Origin: Seminavis robusta
Lineage: Eukaryota > Bacillariophyta > Bacillariophyceae > Naviculales > Naviculaceae
Assembly (NCBI GenBank): GCA_903772945.1
Contig: CAICTM010000701.1
Span: forward strand, 1 to 51,977
Length of the DNA: 51,977 nucleotides
Reading direction: 5' to 3'
Below, one piece after another: positions 10,440 through 19,463 of this stretch. Every line of letters begins with the position of its first letter. Position 1 is the first letter of the stretch. The notes beneath the pieces were generated by a model that was given only the letters and a program-made list of their open reading frames with translations, was not told the origin of the DNA and did not search any database. The position numbers and the translations under genes were made by a program.

Positions 10440-11576
10440 ATGAGCAACCTGACTGGAATGAGTGTTGCCTCTCCGTGTGTTTTTCTGCTTGCCTTACTGG
10501 TATCCCTCCTTGGATCTTTGTCGCCATGTGAAGCATTTTCCACCCAAGTCAGCATCCCCAGGAATATACATCGACTCCAAAATTCACACTTGCAGGCATC
10601 GTCACAAGTATTGGAGTTTGAAGAACCCACCACGGGAGTCACAGTCAAGCTAGTAGGCTGTATGCATTACAATCCTGCCTCCATCAAGCTGACCGAAGAC
10701 ACTATTAATGAGTTGGCACGCGACAACAAACTCGGTTCCGTGGTGATTGAAAGCTGCGACATTCGCTGGAATCAAACCAAGGCATTGCCACCCCAGTTTC
10801 AGTTACAATCTGAAATGAAAGCGGCTTGTGAATTGGCCATGGATACCTACCAACGGCCCGTGGTATTGGGAGATCAGCGCATCAATATTACCGTGTCGAG
10901 CCTGAAACAGGGATTTAAAGAAACCTTTGTGGACTTGCTGACACCTTGGAATGGTGGATGGGGTCGCCTGGTGGGCAATGTGACATCTGCCCGTAAGGAG
11001 GCACTGCCGTTCGGAGACCCCTACCTGAATGCATTTTCCTTTTTGGATCCCAAACTGCTCTTGGCAGCTCCAGTCTCCTTGATCAAGTATCCCCTCTCGT
11101 ACCTTATCAAGTCACCCATTAAAACAACCATTGCATTGACGGTGCTGTTCCTGTTGGATCAAGAAGCCGATGCTACCATGGTGACGGTGGATGAAATGAC
11201 CACTGGGGATTGGGCAGGATCCTTGGGTGTCTCATTGGCGGAGATTGCCTTGTTTGGCAGGGTCTTTCTCAAAGAGCTTCTTGCCCAGCGCAACGTATTG
11301 TTGGCCCGAAATATTTTGGAGCAATGCAAAATGTATCAGGCGGGTGGACAGCCGAGAGCCACCAAACCGTCCTTTTGGAGCATGTTGACGGGATCAACAA
11401 CTTCCAGTTCACAAGCCATGAATGGTGACACCATGGAAGAAATAATCTACGTCCCAGGAGCCATTGACTCGAACAACAGCAAAAACGACAATCAAGAAGG
11501 AAAGGCGGTTGTGGCCGTCCTGGGAATGGCTCATTGCAATGGAATTATGAAACTGTTGAAAGAGCAAAGAGTTTAA
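10440..11576 (+). CDS. TraB/PrgY-family protein, probably plastid-targeted
   Basis: A single-exon gene of 378 aa. After a hydrophobic leader (about residues 11-30) comes CEAF|STQ, resembling the signal-peptide/transit-peptide junction (ASAFAP motif) that sends diatom proteins to the plastid. The mature part shows the TraB pattern: VKLVGCMHYNPAS, GSVVIESCDIRW, PVVLGDQRINITVSSLKQG, and near the end VVAVLGMAHCNGIMKLL. These match the strand-helix elements and conserved G-x-H of TraB/GumN proteins, a family related to EreA/ChaN with no settled biochemical role. A hydrophobic stretch at about residues 210-240 may be a membrane segment. The ATG lies in CCTAAACAATGAG. Plastid location is inferred from the leader only. 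Confidence 0.75.
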   Translation: MSNLTGMSVASPCVFLLALLVSLLGSLSPCEAFSTQVSIPRNIHRLQNSHLQASSQVLEFEEPTTGVTVKLVGCMHYNPASIKLTEDTINELARDNKLGSVVIESCDIRWNQTKALPPQFQLQSEMKAACELAMDTYQRPVVLGDQRINITVSSLKQGFKETFVDLLTPWNGGWGRLVGNVTSARKEALPFGDPYLNAFSFLDPKLLLAAPVSLIKYPLSYLIKSPIKTTIALTVLFLLDQEADATMVTVDEMTTGDWAGSLGVSLAEIALFGRVFLKELLAQRNVLLARNILEQCKMYQAGGQPRATKPSFWSMLTGSTTSSSQAMNGDTMEEIIYVPGAIDSNNSKNDNQEGKAVVAVLGMAHCNGIMKLLKEQRV

Positions 11577-12014
11577 CCGAGCCCCCGAGCCATCAATTTG
11601 ATAGCACCTCAACAGATAGAGACGCCTGTTGCGGTGGTGACCATACCCAATTGCTAGCTAATTTGGCTGCTGCTATTATTGTCTAAAACTAACACAATTT
11701 TGAACATCATCGTTGCAAAGGATTCCATTCAATATGCAGAACGTATTCGCTGGCTACCGTAGTTGCGTTTTATTTTCCAAGGGACGATGGCATCAAAGTT
11801 TAGTCACGAAAAGAATGGCTAACACGATTGGATCTTTTGCATTTCATCATATCACTGCACTTCTCGACGACGGACACTCTGTGATGGCAAAAGCCACAAC
11901 GAGCATTGGTTGGGTTGTGGTGGAACTCCATTGACAACAACAACTAACTAAACCGCAAGTGCTGTCTGTCAAACAGACACAAACAAGGAAGACAAGACCA
12001 GAACAGCCACCATC
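11577..12014. other. Spacer between the TraB and NBS1-like genes
   Basis: 438 bp with no supported gene or clear repeat. It should hold the 3' UTR of the first gene and the promoter of the next, which lie on the same strand. Confidence 0.5.
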
Positions 12015-14984
12015 ATGTACCGTGTGGACGTGTATGCTGTGGAAGATGAAAAGACCAAGGCGAGATCGACCCATGGACCTTTCTATGCTTGTTTGTCCGC
12101 CGCTTCCAATGACGGGCGTCTCTTGACGGCGGGTCGGAAGAATGCGACCATTGTGCTTCCCAAGGACAAATCCGTCTCGCGGGATCATGTCCACCTGTAT
12201 CTAATGTCCAAGAATCCAGATCATCAAAAGGAACTCAACAATGACGACACGACCATGGCAGTAGCGGCTGCCATGAAACCCAACTCAGCGGAAGAGACCG
12301 AGGCATGTGACCAGAATCCCATGGGTATGGCCTTGCTCGTCAAAAATTTGGGAAAATTTGGGACCATTGTCTTGGCATTGGCGCCCAAGGAGGACAATAC
12401 TAGTACTACTAGCAGCCAAGCGCCCGTCAGCAAGAAACCGAAGAATGGAAGCGACACGGACGGTGGAAGTGACACGGAAGATGAGAGTCAAGAAATGGAA
12501 ATTGAGGCAGCTGTTTCACAAGGAAAACTGCCAGAAGCCATTGCCGGAGTCAAATTGACCGGTGCCATCCAGCAAATCCATGCCAGTCTCGTACAAGAAC
12601 AAAAGAGTCACCGACCGTTGGCGCTCAAAAAGCTCGATGCCAAGGAATCGTTTGCAGTTCCCGGCAATGCCACCACCATTATTCTGCAAACGGGACAGTA
12701 TGGTTCTACCATCATTCTGACCCGCATGGATCTACAGATTTGCCGGAGTGGATGGGGCAATTCCAAAAAGCTTGTGGAGCGAATGCAAACACAATTGTAC
12801 GGTGTGGGGGCCACCTTGTTGGATGACGATATTGAGGAGATGCTCTTCAAGGCAGCTGCCAAAACCAAACGAATGGATGGTAGCTTTTATGACAAGAATG
12901 TCTTGCCAAAGAATTCACCGGCACTGCCTCCTACCATTTACATGGCGGTCCCCAAGCGACAAAGCGTACCCAAACAATTGATTGCCTGGAACTTGGGCTT
13001 TCCTTCCGTCACTCTGGAATTTCTGGAAACTCTCCTGAAACGAAAATCACCCGAGGATGCCTGGCCGAATCTCGCGGAATTCAATCCTCCTTCCGCTGTG
13101 GCAGCCAAGGATTTGGACGCAGACTTTTGGGACAAGCAGGCTCCAAATCCATCGACACTGTGGGAAACGTGCACATTCCTCAGCACGTCCGATAAAAGCA
13201 AGGACAATGAAAGCATTGTGCGAGCCGCCGGTGGATCCGTGATACAAGTCTACAACCGCGACGAAAGCGAGGCCAAGAAACAAATTGAAGCAGTGCTCAA
13301 GAATCCGGCCAAAAAGGATGGGGTCTTCTCCATTACCGCATCGGGACGCTCCAAAATCAGAACCTGGATCAAAGATCAGGGCATCCCACACCTCAAACAA
13401 AAAGACATTGTCATTTTGTTGTGTCGACAAGAACCATTGAAAGACGACAAAACCGATCGTGTCATTGCCGGGAAGCAACTACTAGAGGTCGAAACAACAA
13501 CAGCAACAGAGGTGGAGAAACCGCCATCATCAAAGTCAGAGGAATCAGAGCAGAAAGAAAAGGCGCCTTCCAGCGACGAGGAAAAGGAATCAGGGGAGAA
13601 GGATTCGCCAAAAGATGTAGCTACCAAAGAAAAGCCGATCGAAAGCGCAAGCGACAAAGCCGAAACAAAAGACAAGGACGTGGAAAATGACAAAACGGAC
13701 AAACCTACCTCTCAAACCATAACCGAGAAGAAGCCAGACAGCAAAGGGAAAGCCACGCAATCAAGTCAAACTCAAACGCCAGGGGGTACTCGTCGTCGTC
13801 GAAAGTATCAGCCCGTGGAAAGCTCGGATAGCGATGACAGCAGTGATGATGACGATATCAAAAAGAAGCCACCACCAGCCAAGAAATCACGTACATCCAA
13901 TACTGATAAAAGTGGTGGCACAACGAAGGAAAAGGAAGTGCTGGCCGAGAAAACTAGCAAAGAAGCAGATGATAAGAAGGATGACAAAGAAGAGGTCTCG
14001 CCTCCGGCCGAGAAAACTGGTGAAAGCAAGGCTAGTAAGAATGACAAAGAGGAAGATAAGGGCCAACCGCCGGCAAAGAAAGCTCGCGCCAGTGCTAACG
14101 AGGATGATAAGGTGGACGAAGAGGACCCACCTCCTACAAAGAAAGTTGCTGCCAGCACTGGCAAGGACGAAACGGATGAGCGTGCAGCCAAGAAAGCTCC
14201 AAGCCGAGCCAATGATGACAAGGATGAAAAGGGTGAGCGAGCAAAGAAATCCCGCAGCAGAAGTGTCGACAGCAAGGAAGAGGAGGACGACAATCGCCGT
14301 GCAAAAAAAGCTCGCAGCGATGTCGCAGACAAACCGCGAGAACGGCACAGCCAGTCGCCGGGGCGGGAAGATGCCTTGCCTTCCGTCGAGGAAGAAGACT
14401 CTATGGACATCAGTGGCTCAAATCTCAATGATAATGTAGATTCGGAACTGTCTCCGGGACGAGGCAAGAAGCGACGTGAGGAGCCGAAGAAGAAGAAAAA
14501 GGAGCCACGGTCCTACCAGGCCCCAATCACAGGTGACGGCAGTGCAAAGCTAGAGAAAACGAAGGATGGATGGTTCATTGCGGCTCCCTCAAAGAATCGA
14601 AAAGCATATCTCCGACCGAAACACGAGCTGCTGGACAAGTTGGATGAAGGATTGGACTTGCCTGCCGTCGCCGAGACCGTGGTGATGCCCTTGATCGTCA
14701 CTCCTTACGACCCTGCTCGAAGCAGCAAGCAGTTCTCGCGAAAGTCCAAAGGAGGAAAGGACTTCAAGCGGTTCCGAAAGAACTCCATCATCAAGGGGCC
14801 TCGTGTGTCGCGAATCGAGATGCGAGCAGTTCTACCGAAGGAATCAGACCAGCAACGTGCATTAGAAGAGCAGCAGCGCGCAATCGATGCCCAGCAGCGC
14901 ATGGCAGATGAGCTATTTCATGGCGGCGGTGGACGGAATACTAAGGCTACGAAAACCACAACACGTCGTCGCCGCAATGTTTAG
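12015..14984 (+). CDS. NBN: Nibrin/NBS1-like DNA double-strand break repair protein
   Basis: Single-exon, 989 aa. NBS1 is the regulatory subunit of the MRE11-RAD50-NBS1 complex that senses DNA breaks in the nucleus. The N-terminus is an FHA domain: LTAGRKNATIVLP, then KSVSRDHVHLYL (core Gly-Arg and Ser-Arg-x-His), and later KNLGKFGT. A BRCT-like region follows: GVGATLLDDDI, TIYMAVPKRQSVPK, LGFPSVTLEFLETLL. A second begins near LWETCTFL ... AAGGSVIQVYN. Residues ~500-850 are Lys/Glu/Ser-rich with repeated PPAKK-type basic clusters. The C-terminus has KDFKRFRK (~915-923), matching the NBS1 MRE11-binding motif, and ends in a helix with MADELFHG, like the ADDLF tail that binds ATM. FHA + BRCTs + MRE11 motif + acidic tail in this order is specific to NBS1. 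Start ATG 12015 (CCACCATCATG). Confidence 0.85.
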   Translation: MYRVDVYAVEDEKTKARSTHGPFYACLSAASNDGRLLTAGRKNATIVLPKDKSVSRDHVHLYLMSKNPDHQKELNNDDTTMAVAAAMKPNSAEETEACDQNPMGMALLVKNLGKFGTIVLALAPKEDNTSTTSSQAPVSKKPKNGSDTDGGSDTEDESQEMEIEAAVSQGKLPEAIAGVKLTGAIQQIHASLVQEQKSHRPLALKKLDAKESFAVPGNATTIILQTGQYGSTIILTRMDLQICRSGWGNSKKLVERMQTQLYGVGATLLDDDIEEMLFKAAAKTKRMDGSFYDKNVLPKNSPALPPTIYMAVPKRQSVPKQLIAWNLGFPSVTLEFLETLLKRKSPEDAWPNLAEFNPPSAVAAKDLDADFWDKQAPNPSTLWETCTFLSTSDKSKDNESIVRAAGGSVIQVYNRDESEAKKQIEAVLKNPAKKDGVFSITASGRSKIRTWIKDQGIPHLKQKDIVILLCRQEPLKDDKTDRVIAGKQLLEVETTTATEVEKPPSSKSEESEQKEKAPSSDEEKESGEKDSPKDVATKEKPIESASDKAETKDKDVENDKTDKPTSQTITEKKPDSKGKATQSSQTQTPGGTRRRRKYQPVESSDSDDSSDDDDIKKKPPPAKKSRTSNTDKSGGTTKEKEVLAEKTSKEADDKKDDKEEVSPPAEKTGESKASKNDKEEDKGQPPAKKARASANEDDKVDEEDPPPTKKVAASTGKDETDERAAKKAPSRANDDKDEKGERAKKSRSRSVDSKEEEDDNRRAKKARSDVADKPRERHSQSPGREDALPSVEEEDSMDISGSNLNDNVDSELSPGRGKKRREEPKKKKKEPRSYQAPITGDGSAKLEKTKDGWFIAAPSKNRKAYLRPKHELLDKLDEGLDLPAVAETVVMPLIVTPYDPARSSKQFSRKSKGGKDFKRFRKNSIIKGPRVSRIEMRAVLPKESDQQRALEEQQRAIDAQQRMADELFHGGGGRNTKATKTTTRRRRNV

Positions 14985-15713
14985 GAGACCCCTCCTGCCA
15001 AGAACATGATGAACCGTTGAACGATACGGTACAGTGTCGAGTGAGCCATGATCCCTCCGTCAAGGTCGCCGGCATGTGGGCCCAGCCAGTACGCAGAGTA
15101 ACTATTTATAGTACAGTACATATCTTTCACCGTACCGGTATGCAAACACGAGCTCCTGTCCAAGTCATCCGAGGCAAGTGTTTCAGATCTCTAGAGCGCA
15201 AAGAACGGATTTAGAACACCGGAGGAGCAGCGAGCCTGCGTTTCGAGTAGGATCATTCACTTCGGCTGTTTCACCATGGAGTCCTTTACTCTGAACTATC
15301 CCCAACACCGCATTGCCCTCAATCCGGCCACAAGCCACATCCGGAGGTGCTGGCAGCCCCCCATCGCTGCAAACATGGAAGCAACCTCCATGAGCTATTG
15401 AGTTCTACGGGTACCTGGTATCGGTAGCTGCCATAGTAAATGCGACGACTCCACTCTTTTAAATGGCCGCTTCTTCTTTTAAGAACAGCTGTTGGTTTCC
15501 ATTCATTTCATTTCCATTGCTTTTAACCCCTTTTATCTTTTATGTTACATGGATTACAATGTGCAAGACACTCGCTTCAAAGAACCATACAGTACAGGGA
15601 CACTTGTATCAAGCAAACAAAACAAACAGAACAAGCAAAGAGCCGAGTTCGTTCATTTTCAACTCTGTTTCACTCGTTTGAACAGTCACATTCTTCTTGG
15701 TTGATTTCCACTC
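14985..15713. other. Spacer between convergent genes
   Basis: 729 bp between the 3' ends of the NBS1-like and 927-aa genes. It includes a TACCGGTATGC motif near 15132 and an AT-rich stretch at 15480-15700. No supported gene. Confidence 0.5.
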
Positions 15714-18497
15714 TCAGTTAGCGCTGGCGACGGTTTCAGGAGAGGCAAACCGCTGACCTATCATCTCGTCTTTTGAATCCTTCTTCAAAATCTCAATACT
15801 GTGCTCCTCGTATGTTCTGGCGGTGCCAACCTGTCCATAAGGGCTGGGCTGTCGCAGCGGCAACGCCGCTTGTGGCCTGTTCTGGTTTGGACTGTAGTTG
15901 GGATTTCCCACCGGGATGCAGAGCAATGGTGTAGTCGGTCGAACATACGATCCGGGAGACACTACGACCAGTCTGTGAGTCGACGGATTGGTTCTCACAA
16001 CGTATGGTCGGGACACGTTGGTTTCCACTCGGTGGTCAATGATCTTGCGCGGCGGCGAAAGCTGATGCTGAAACACTGGCGACCCCAGGCGTGGTGGAGG
16101 TGGAGTTGGCGTAACTGCCCGCAAACCCTTGGCTGGGCTCCTAGGAGGGCGGGAACGGAATCTGCCCAAAATATTGTAGAGATGTTCTGTCGTTGGTAGG
16201 ACAATTGGGAACACAGACATTGCATTCTCTTGTCCATCAGCGGTTTTTGCATCTCCAAGGAACATGGCTGGGTATCCAACTATTTGAGCCGGTGAATCCT
16301 CCCGTTCTTCGTTGTCGCCACGGCTGCATGACGCCTCTGTTGCCTCTCGAAGAGACGTAAGATCAGAAGCATCTTGCCTGTCCAGGTATGAGACGAATGT
16401 TGGCGGAGTCTCTTCGATGCTGTTGAGCGAACAGCTAGTGGGCGATCCGTTGTTTGTGCTCTTGCGAGTCAAGGACGAGACTCTGGCGCGATGCATCATG
16501 CCTCCAGCTGCACCGTCAACTACTGCGGATGTACTCATACTGCTGCTGCAGAATGGTTCGCCTCCCTGCGTTGGGGTAGACCGAGGATTCGTGAAGAATC
16601 GATCAGCCACAACATTGGCACCATCTCTCAACGGCCCTGGACTGCCTGTCAATGCTACGTATCCATTTGTTGTCGAGCTTCCTGAAGAAGACGAATCGAT
16701 AGTTACGCCGCCGGTATCAGAGTTACTCTTGCCGTCTTCCTGACGTCTCCTCCTTTTCCCTTCTTTGATTGTCTCCATCACTTCCCGATCAGTTTCTGAT
16801 ATCTGCGAAGAGCCATTAGCGGTAGTACCGGATGTTGACGTGGCTTGCGTCGTGTGGCCAGATGTATACGTTGTATTTGACGACCTGGTTGCGCCTCCGG
16901 GGGACCCAGTGCTCGATGTGGGCGTCGCCGATGGATCATCGTTCACTAGCTCTCCAGGATTGGGACTAGACGCATTTTCTGAGTGTCGATCAATCCTTTC
17001 TGCCAAAGTCGGCATAACCGAGATGCTGGACGACACTTGGATGCGCACCGCTGGACGCCTGTTCTCATTCTTGTTGCCTTGGCAGTTCGAGGCCACAACA
17101 GAGCGATCATCTACAATTGGGTGATAATCTGGAGACGGGACAGTCCTGGGGCTATCGTCCGAGTCACCCCCAGAGTTCTCGATGCTCTGATATCGATCGT
17201 ATTCCTCGTCCACGTCCGAGTCAAGCTGTTGATACATTGGCGCTGAAGGTTGATCGTATCCACTATCCTTTTGACCTTCGCTGGTGTTGTTTGAATTCGA
17301 GCCTGAATCTTGTGACATAGCATTTGCTTCCTTGGATTGCTCCTTTTCATCATCACGGGTCGCGTCCAACGTAGTAGCGTTGGCCTTCTTGTTAGCAGCC
17401 GTTGTGTCAGTCGAGATCACAGTCGAGATGGTACTACGTAGTCCTTTTTTCTTTCGACGTAGCACACCAACATCTGACAGGAATCTGGCGGCCCTTGCAG
17501 CAGCGCTCTTCTTTGGCTTTGTCTGATCAGTGTTGTCCTCAATCTTCGTATTGATTTGCACCTCAATTTCACCCGACTCCTCACCACTATTAGCCGAGTC
17601 ATCCGCCTCCGCTCTACATGTACCTAGATCCATGACTTCAATGGCTGTAGCCTCTCCTTGTGGAGAATCCTCTTGGGTGGTTGACAAGGAAGAAGGGACT
17701 GGGTTGAAAGCAGAGCTCGTCCTGAGGTTGGATTCTGTACTAACGCCGCTATACATGGATCTGTTTAGCGGAAAGCCAAAGGCACTTCGTCCATCCGAAC
17801 CACTAAAGTTTGATCCCGACCGTATGTAGGCTCCATAAGCGCTGTCCGAACGAAATTGTTGGAAAGCAGAGCCTCGCGAAGGCGTGGAACTGGATCGTCG
17901 AGTAGCATCCAACTGAGAGGGTGGTGGCATCCCACTGCTGCCATCATAGTCTGTGAAAAACGACGGCCTGTACTGAAGGGGTGTGGAATGAGTGTGCCTG
18001 AGAATAATAGGTTCAAAGGGATCCTGCCCCTCAGAAGCAGCATATCCAGCAAGCTCTGTTGACGGGGCCAATGTCAAGCGATGCATTTCGTGTCCTGTAC
18101 CACACATGCCGGTACGGATACTCTGCAACATTTGCATTGGTTGAAAGGCATCCGTATTTTGGGCATCTGCAATATACGTTTCCCATGATTTGACGAGCTG
18201 AGCAAATGAGGATGGCGACGATTTCATGGTCTCCAAGTTGTTGGGTGCAGTATCCACCGGTGGTTTTGCCGCCGTCTCGGAGTTGGTTGTAGAGATTGGG
18301 GCAGGAACATGTGCATCTTGAGGTGTTGGTTCCGGCAACACGGCATACCCATCTAGATTGGTATCATATGCATCGCTGTTGAATGCACTTAGCCCTCCCG
18401 AATGCTGATTTCCTGTAACGGCAGTGGCATCATCTGATAAAACTCCCACGCATTGGTCGGCAAAGCCATCTTGCGTTTTCCCCTTGTCTGGCTCCAT
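15714..18497 (-). CDS. Low-complexity protein of unknown function, 927 aa
   Basis: Long single open frame with ATG at 18497 (CCAGGATGGAGCC). I recognise no domain. The protein is rich in Ser, Thr, Asp and Asn, with runs such as GGATRSSNTTYTSGHTTQ. A short basic patch sits in the middle (ARFLSDVGVLRRKKKGL). The C-terminal 200 residues are more ordered-looking and Pro-rich (RFRSRPPRSPAKGLRAVTPTPPPPR; SYVRPTTPLLCIPVGNPNYSP). No signal peptide or membrane segment is evident. Its length makes a chance ORF very unlikely, and antisense frames are short. Function unknown. Confidence 0.8.
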   Translation of the reverse strand: MEPDKGKTQDGFADQCVGVLSDDATAVTGNQHSGGLSAFNSDAYDTNLDGYAVLPEPTPQDAHVPAPISTTNSETAAKPPVDTAPNNLETMKSSPSSFAQLVKSWETYIADAQNTDAFQPMQMLQSIRTGMCGTGHEMHRLTLAPSTELAGYAASEGQDPFEPIILRHTHSTPLQYRPSFFTDYDGSSGMPPPSQLDATRRSSSTPSRGSAFQQFRSDSAYGAYIRSGSNFSGSDGRSAFGFPLNRSMYSGVSTESNLRTSSAFNPVPSSLSTTQEDSPQGEATAIEVMDLGTCRAEADDSANSGEESGEIEVQINTKIEDNTDQTKPKKSAAARAARFLSDVGVLRRKKKGLRSTISTVISTDTTAANKKANATTLDATRDDEKEQSKEANAMSQDSGSNSNNTSEGQKDSGYDQPSAPMYQQLDSDVDEEYDRYQSIENSGGDSDDSPRTVPSPDYHPIVDDRSVVASNCQGNKNENRRPAVRIQVSSSISVMPTLAERIDRHSENASSPNPGELVNDDPSATPTSSTGSPGGATRSSNTTYTSGHTTQATSTSGTTANGSSQISETDREVMETIKEGKRRRRQEDGKSNSDTGGVTIDSSSSGSSTTNGYVALTGSPGPLRDGANVVADRFFTNPRSTPTQGGEPFCSSSMSTSAVVDGAAGGMMHRARVSSLTRKSTNNGSPTSCSLNSIEETPPTFVSYLDRQDASDLTSLREATEASCSRGDNEEREDSPAQIVGYPAMFLGDAKTADGQENAMSVFPIVLPTTEHLYNILGRFRSRPPRSPAKGLRAVTPTPPPPRLGSPVFQHQLSPPRKIIDHRVETNVSRPYVVRTNPSTHRLVVVSPGSYVRPTTPLLCIPVGNPNYSPNQNRPQAALPLRQPSPYGQVGTARTYEEHSIEILKKDSKDEMIGQRFASPETVASAN

Positions 18498-19463
18498 CCT
18501 GGCAGGAAGAAAGTATGATCCTGCGCTTCTCCAACTAACTAACTATTATCTGCCCGTCGACAAACAAGTTTGCAGCTGGCCGACTGCCAACTACAAGCCA
18601 AGTTCAGTCTCTTTTGAAGGAATCTCTTCCTTGGAAGGCGAAACAACCAAGAGCTTCAAAGGTCAGAGACGCCACTGTGATTATGTGTTAGTTAGATTGT
18701 TGGCGAAATGTCAGGCTCTAATCTCCATGTTATGAACTTATGAACCTCTAAAGGCTGGATACAACATAAAGAATGGAGTGTCTAAATGATTTGCACCAAA
18801 TTCGATTACTTAGTGTCGCCGGCGCGATGAAAGTTTCGCCATTTTTCACTCACAGAGACTATCTGCATGCACAGTTGCCCCTAAATTGTTCCATGCGAGA
18901 ACTACGACAAAATTGTGACTTTCATTTCATCTTATTTAATTAAGAGGTGCATTTCATTCCTTGACTGTTCTCTAGACGACAAAACTACGACAAAATCGTG
19001 ACTTTCATTTCATACTTGAAACGCAATGGAGCACGCCGCCCCGGTCGGGGAAAGTCTAGCCAACTCGGCCTTCTTTCCTCTCTGTTCTTAGAGGAGTATC
19101 GGTTTCAGCTTGGCCTCATCAAACGGACAGGTGAGCCTGCTTGGAGTTGTTGAAGAGACGTGCAATGCGCGGTGAAGCTGTTGATGGCAACAAGAGGAAG
19201 ATCTGTTACCCAAGGAGAAACCGAAACGAATAAGTGTATCGTCCACCAACAGAACAGCTTCAGCAACATCATTGCCAATAGAATTGCTGCATACAAGAGA
19301 GGTATCATCCTATCAGGCTTGTAGATAGATATCTCTCCGAACAAAGAGGGTTGCACCGAGAGTTGCAAGAGTCGCCCCTACTCCGAACCCGTATGTCAAC
19401 CGGCAGGCAGGAGTGTAAGGCCGAAGACGAGAGAATTCTGATCGATCGTATACACTTGATAGC
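18498..19463. other. Divergent promoter region with a 31-bp direct repeat
   Basis: 966 bp between the 927-aa gene and the RING gene. The only structure seen is a 31-bp direct repeat at 18900-18930 and 18983-19013, plus the GC-rich patch CGCCGCCCCGGTCGGGG near 19034. Confidence 0.55.
18900..19013. repeat. 31-bp direct repeat, 83 bp apart
   Basis: Both copies start AACTACGACAAAAT and end GTGACTTTCATTTCAT, differing by one T/C. They lie about 450-560 bp upstream of the RING gene start, in a region with no gene. Confidence 0.85.

Noticed and set aside
13808..14467. 219-codon minus-strand open frame rich in Ser and Leu
   Set aside because: Antisense to the Lys/Glu/Asp-rich linker of the NBS1-like protein. 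Such mirrors of GAA/AAG-rich DNA are expected.
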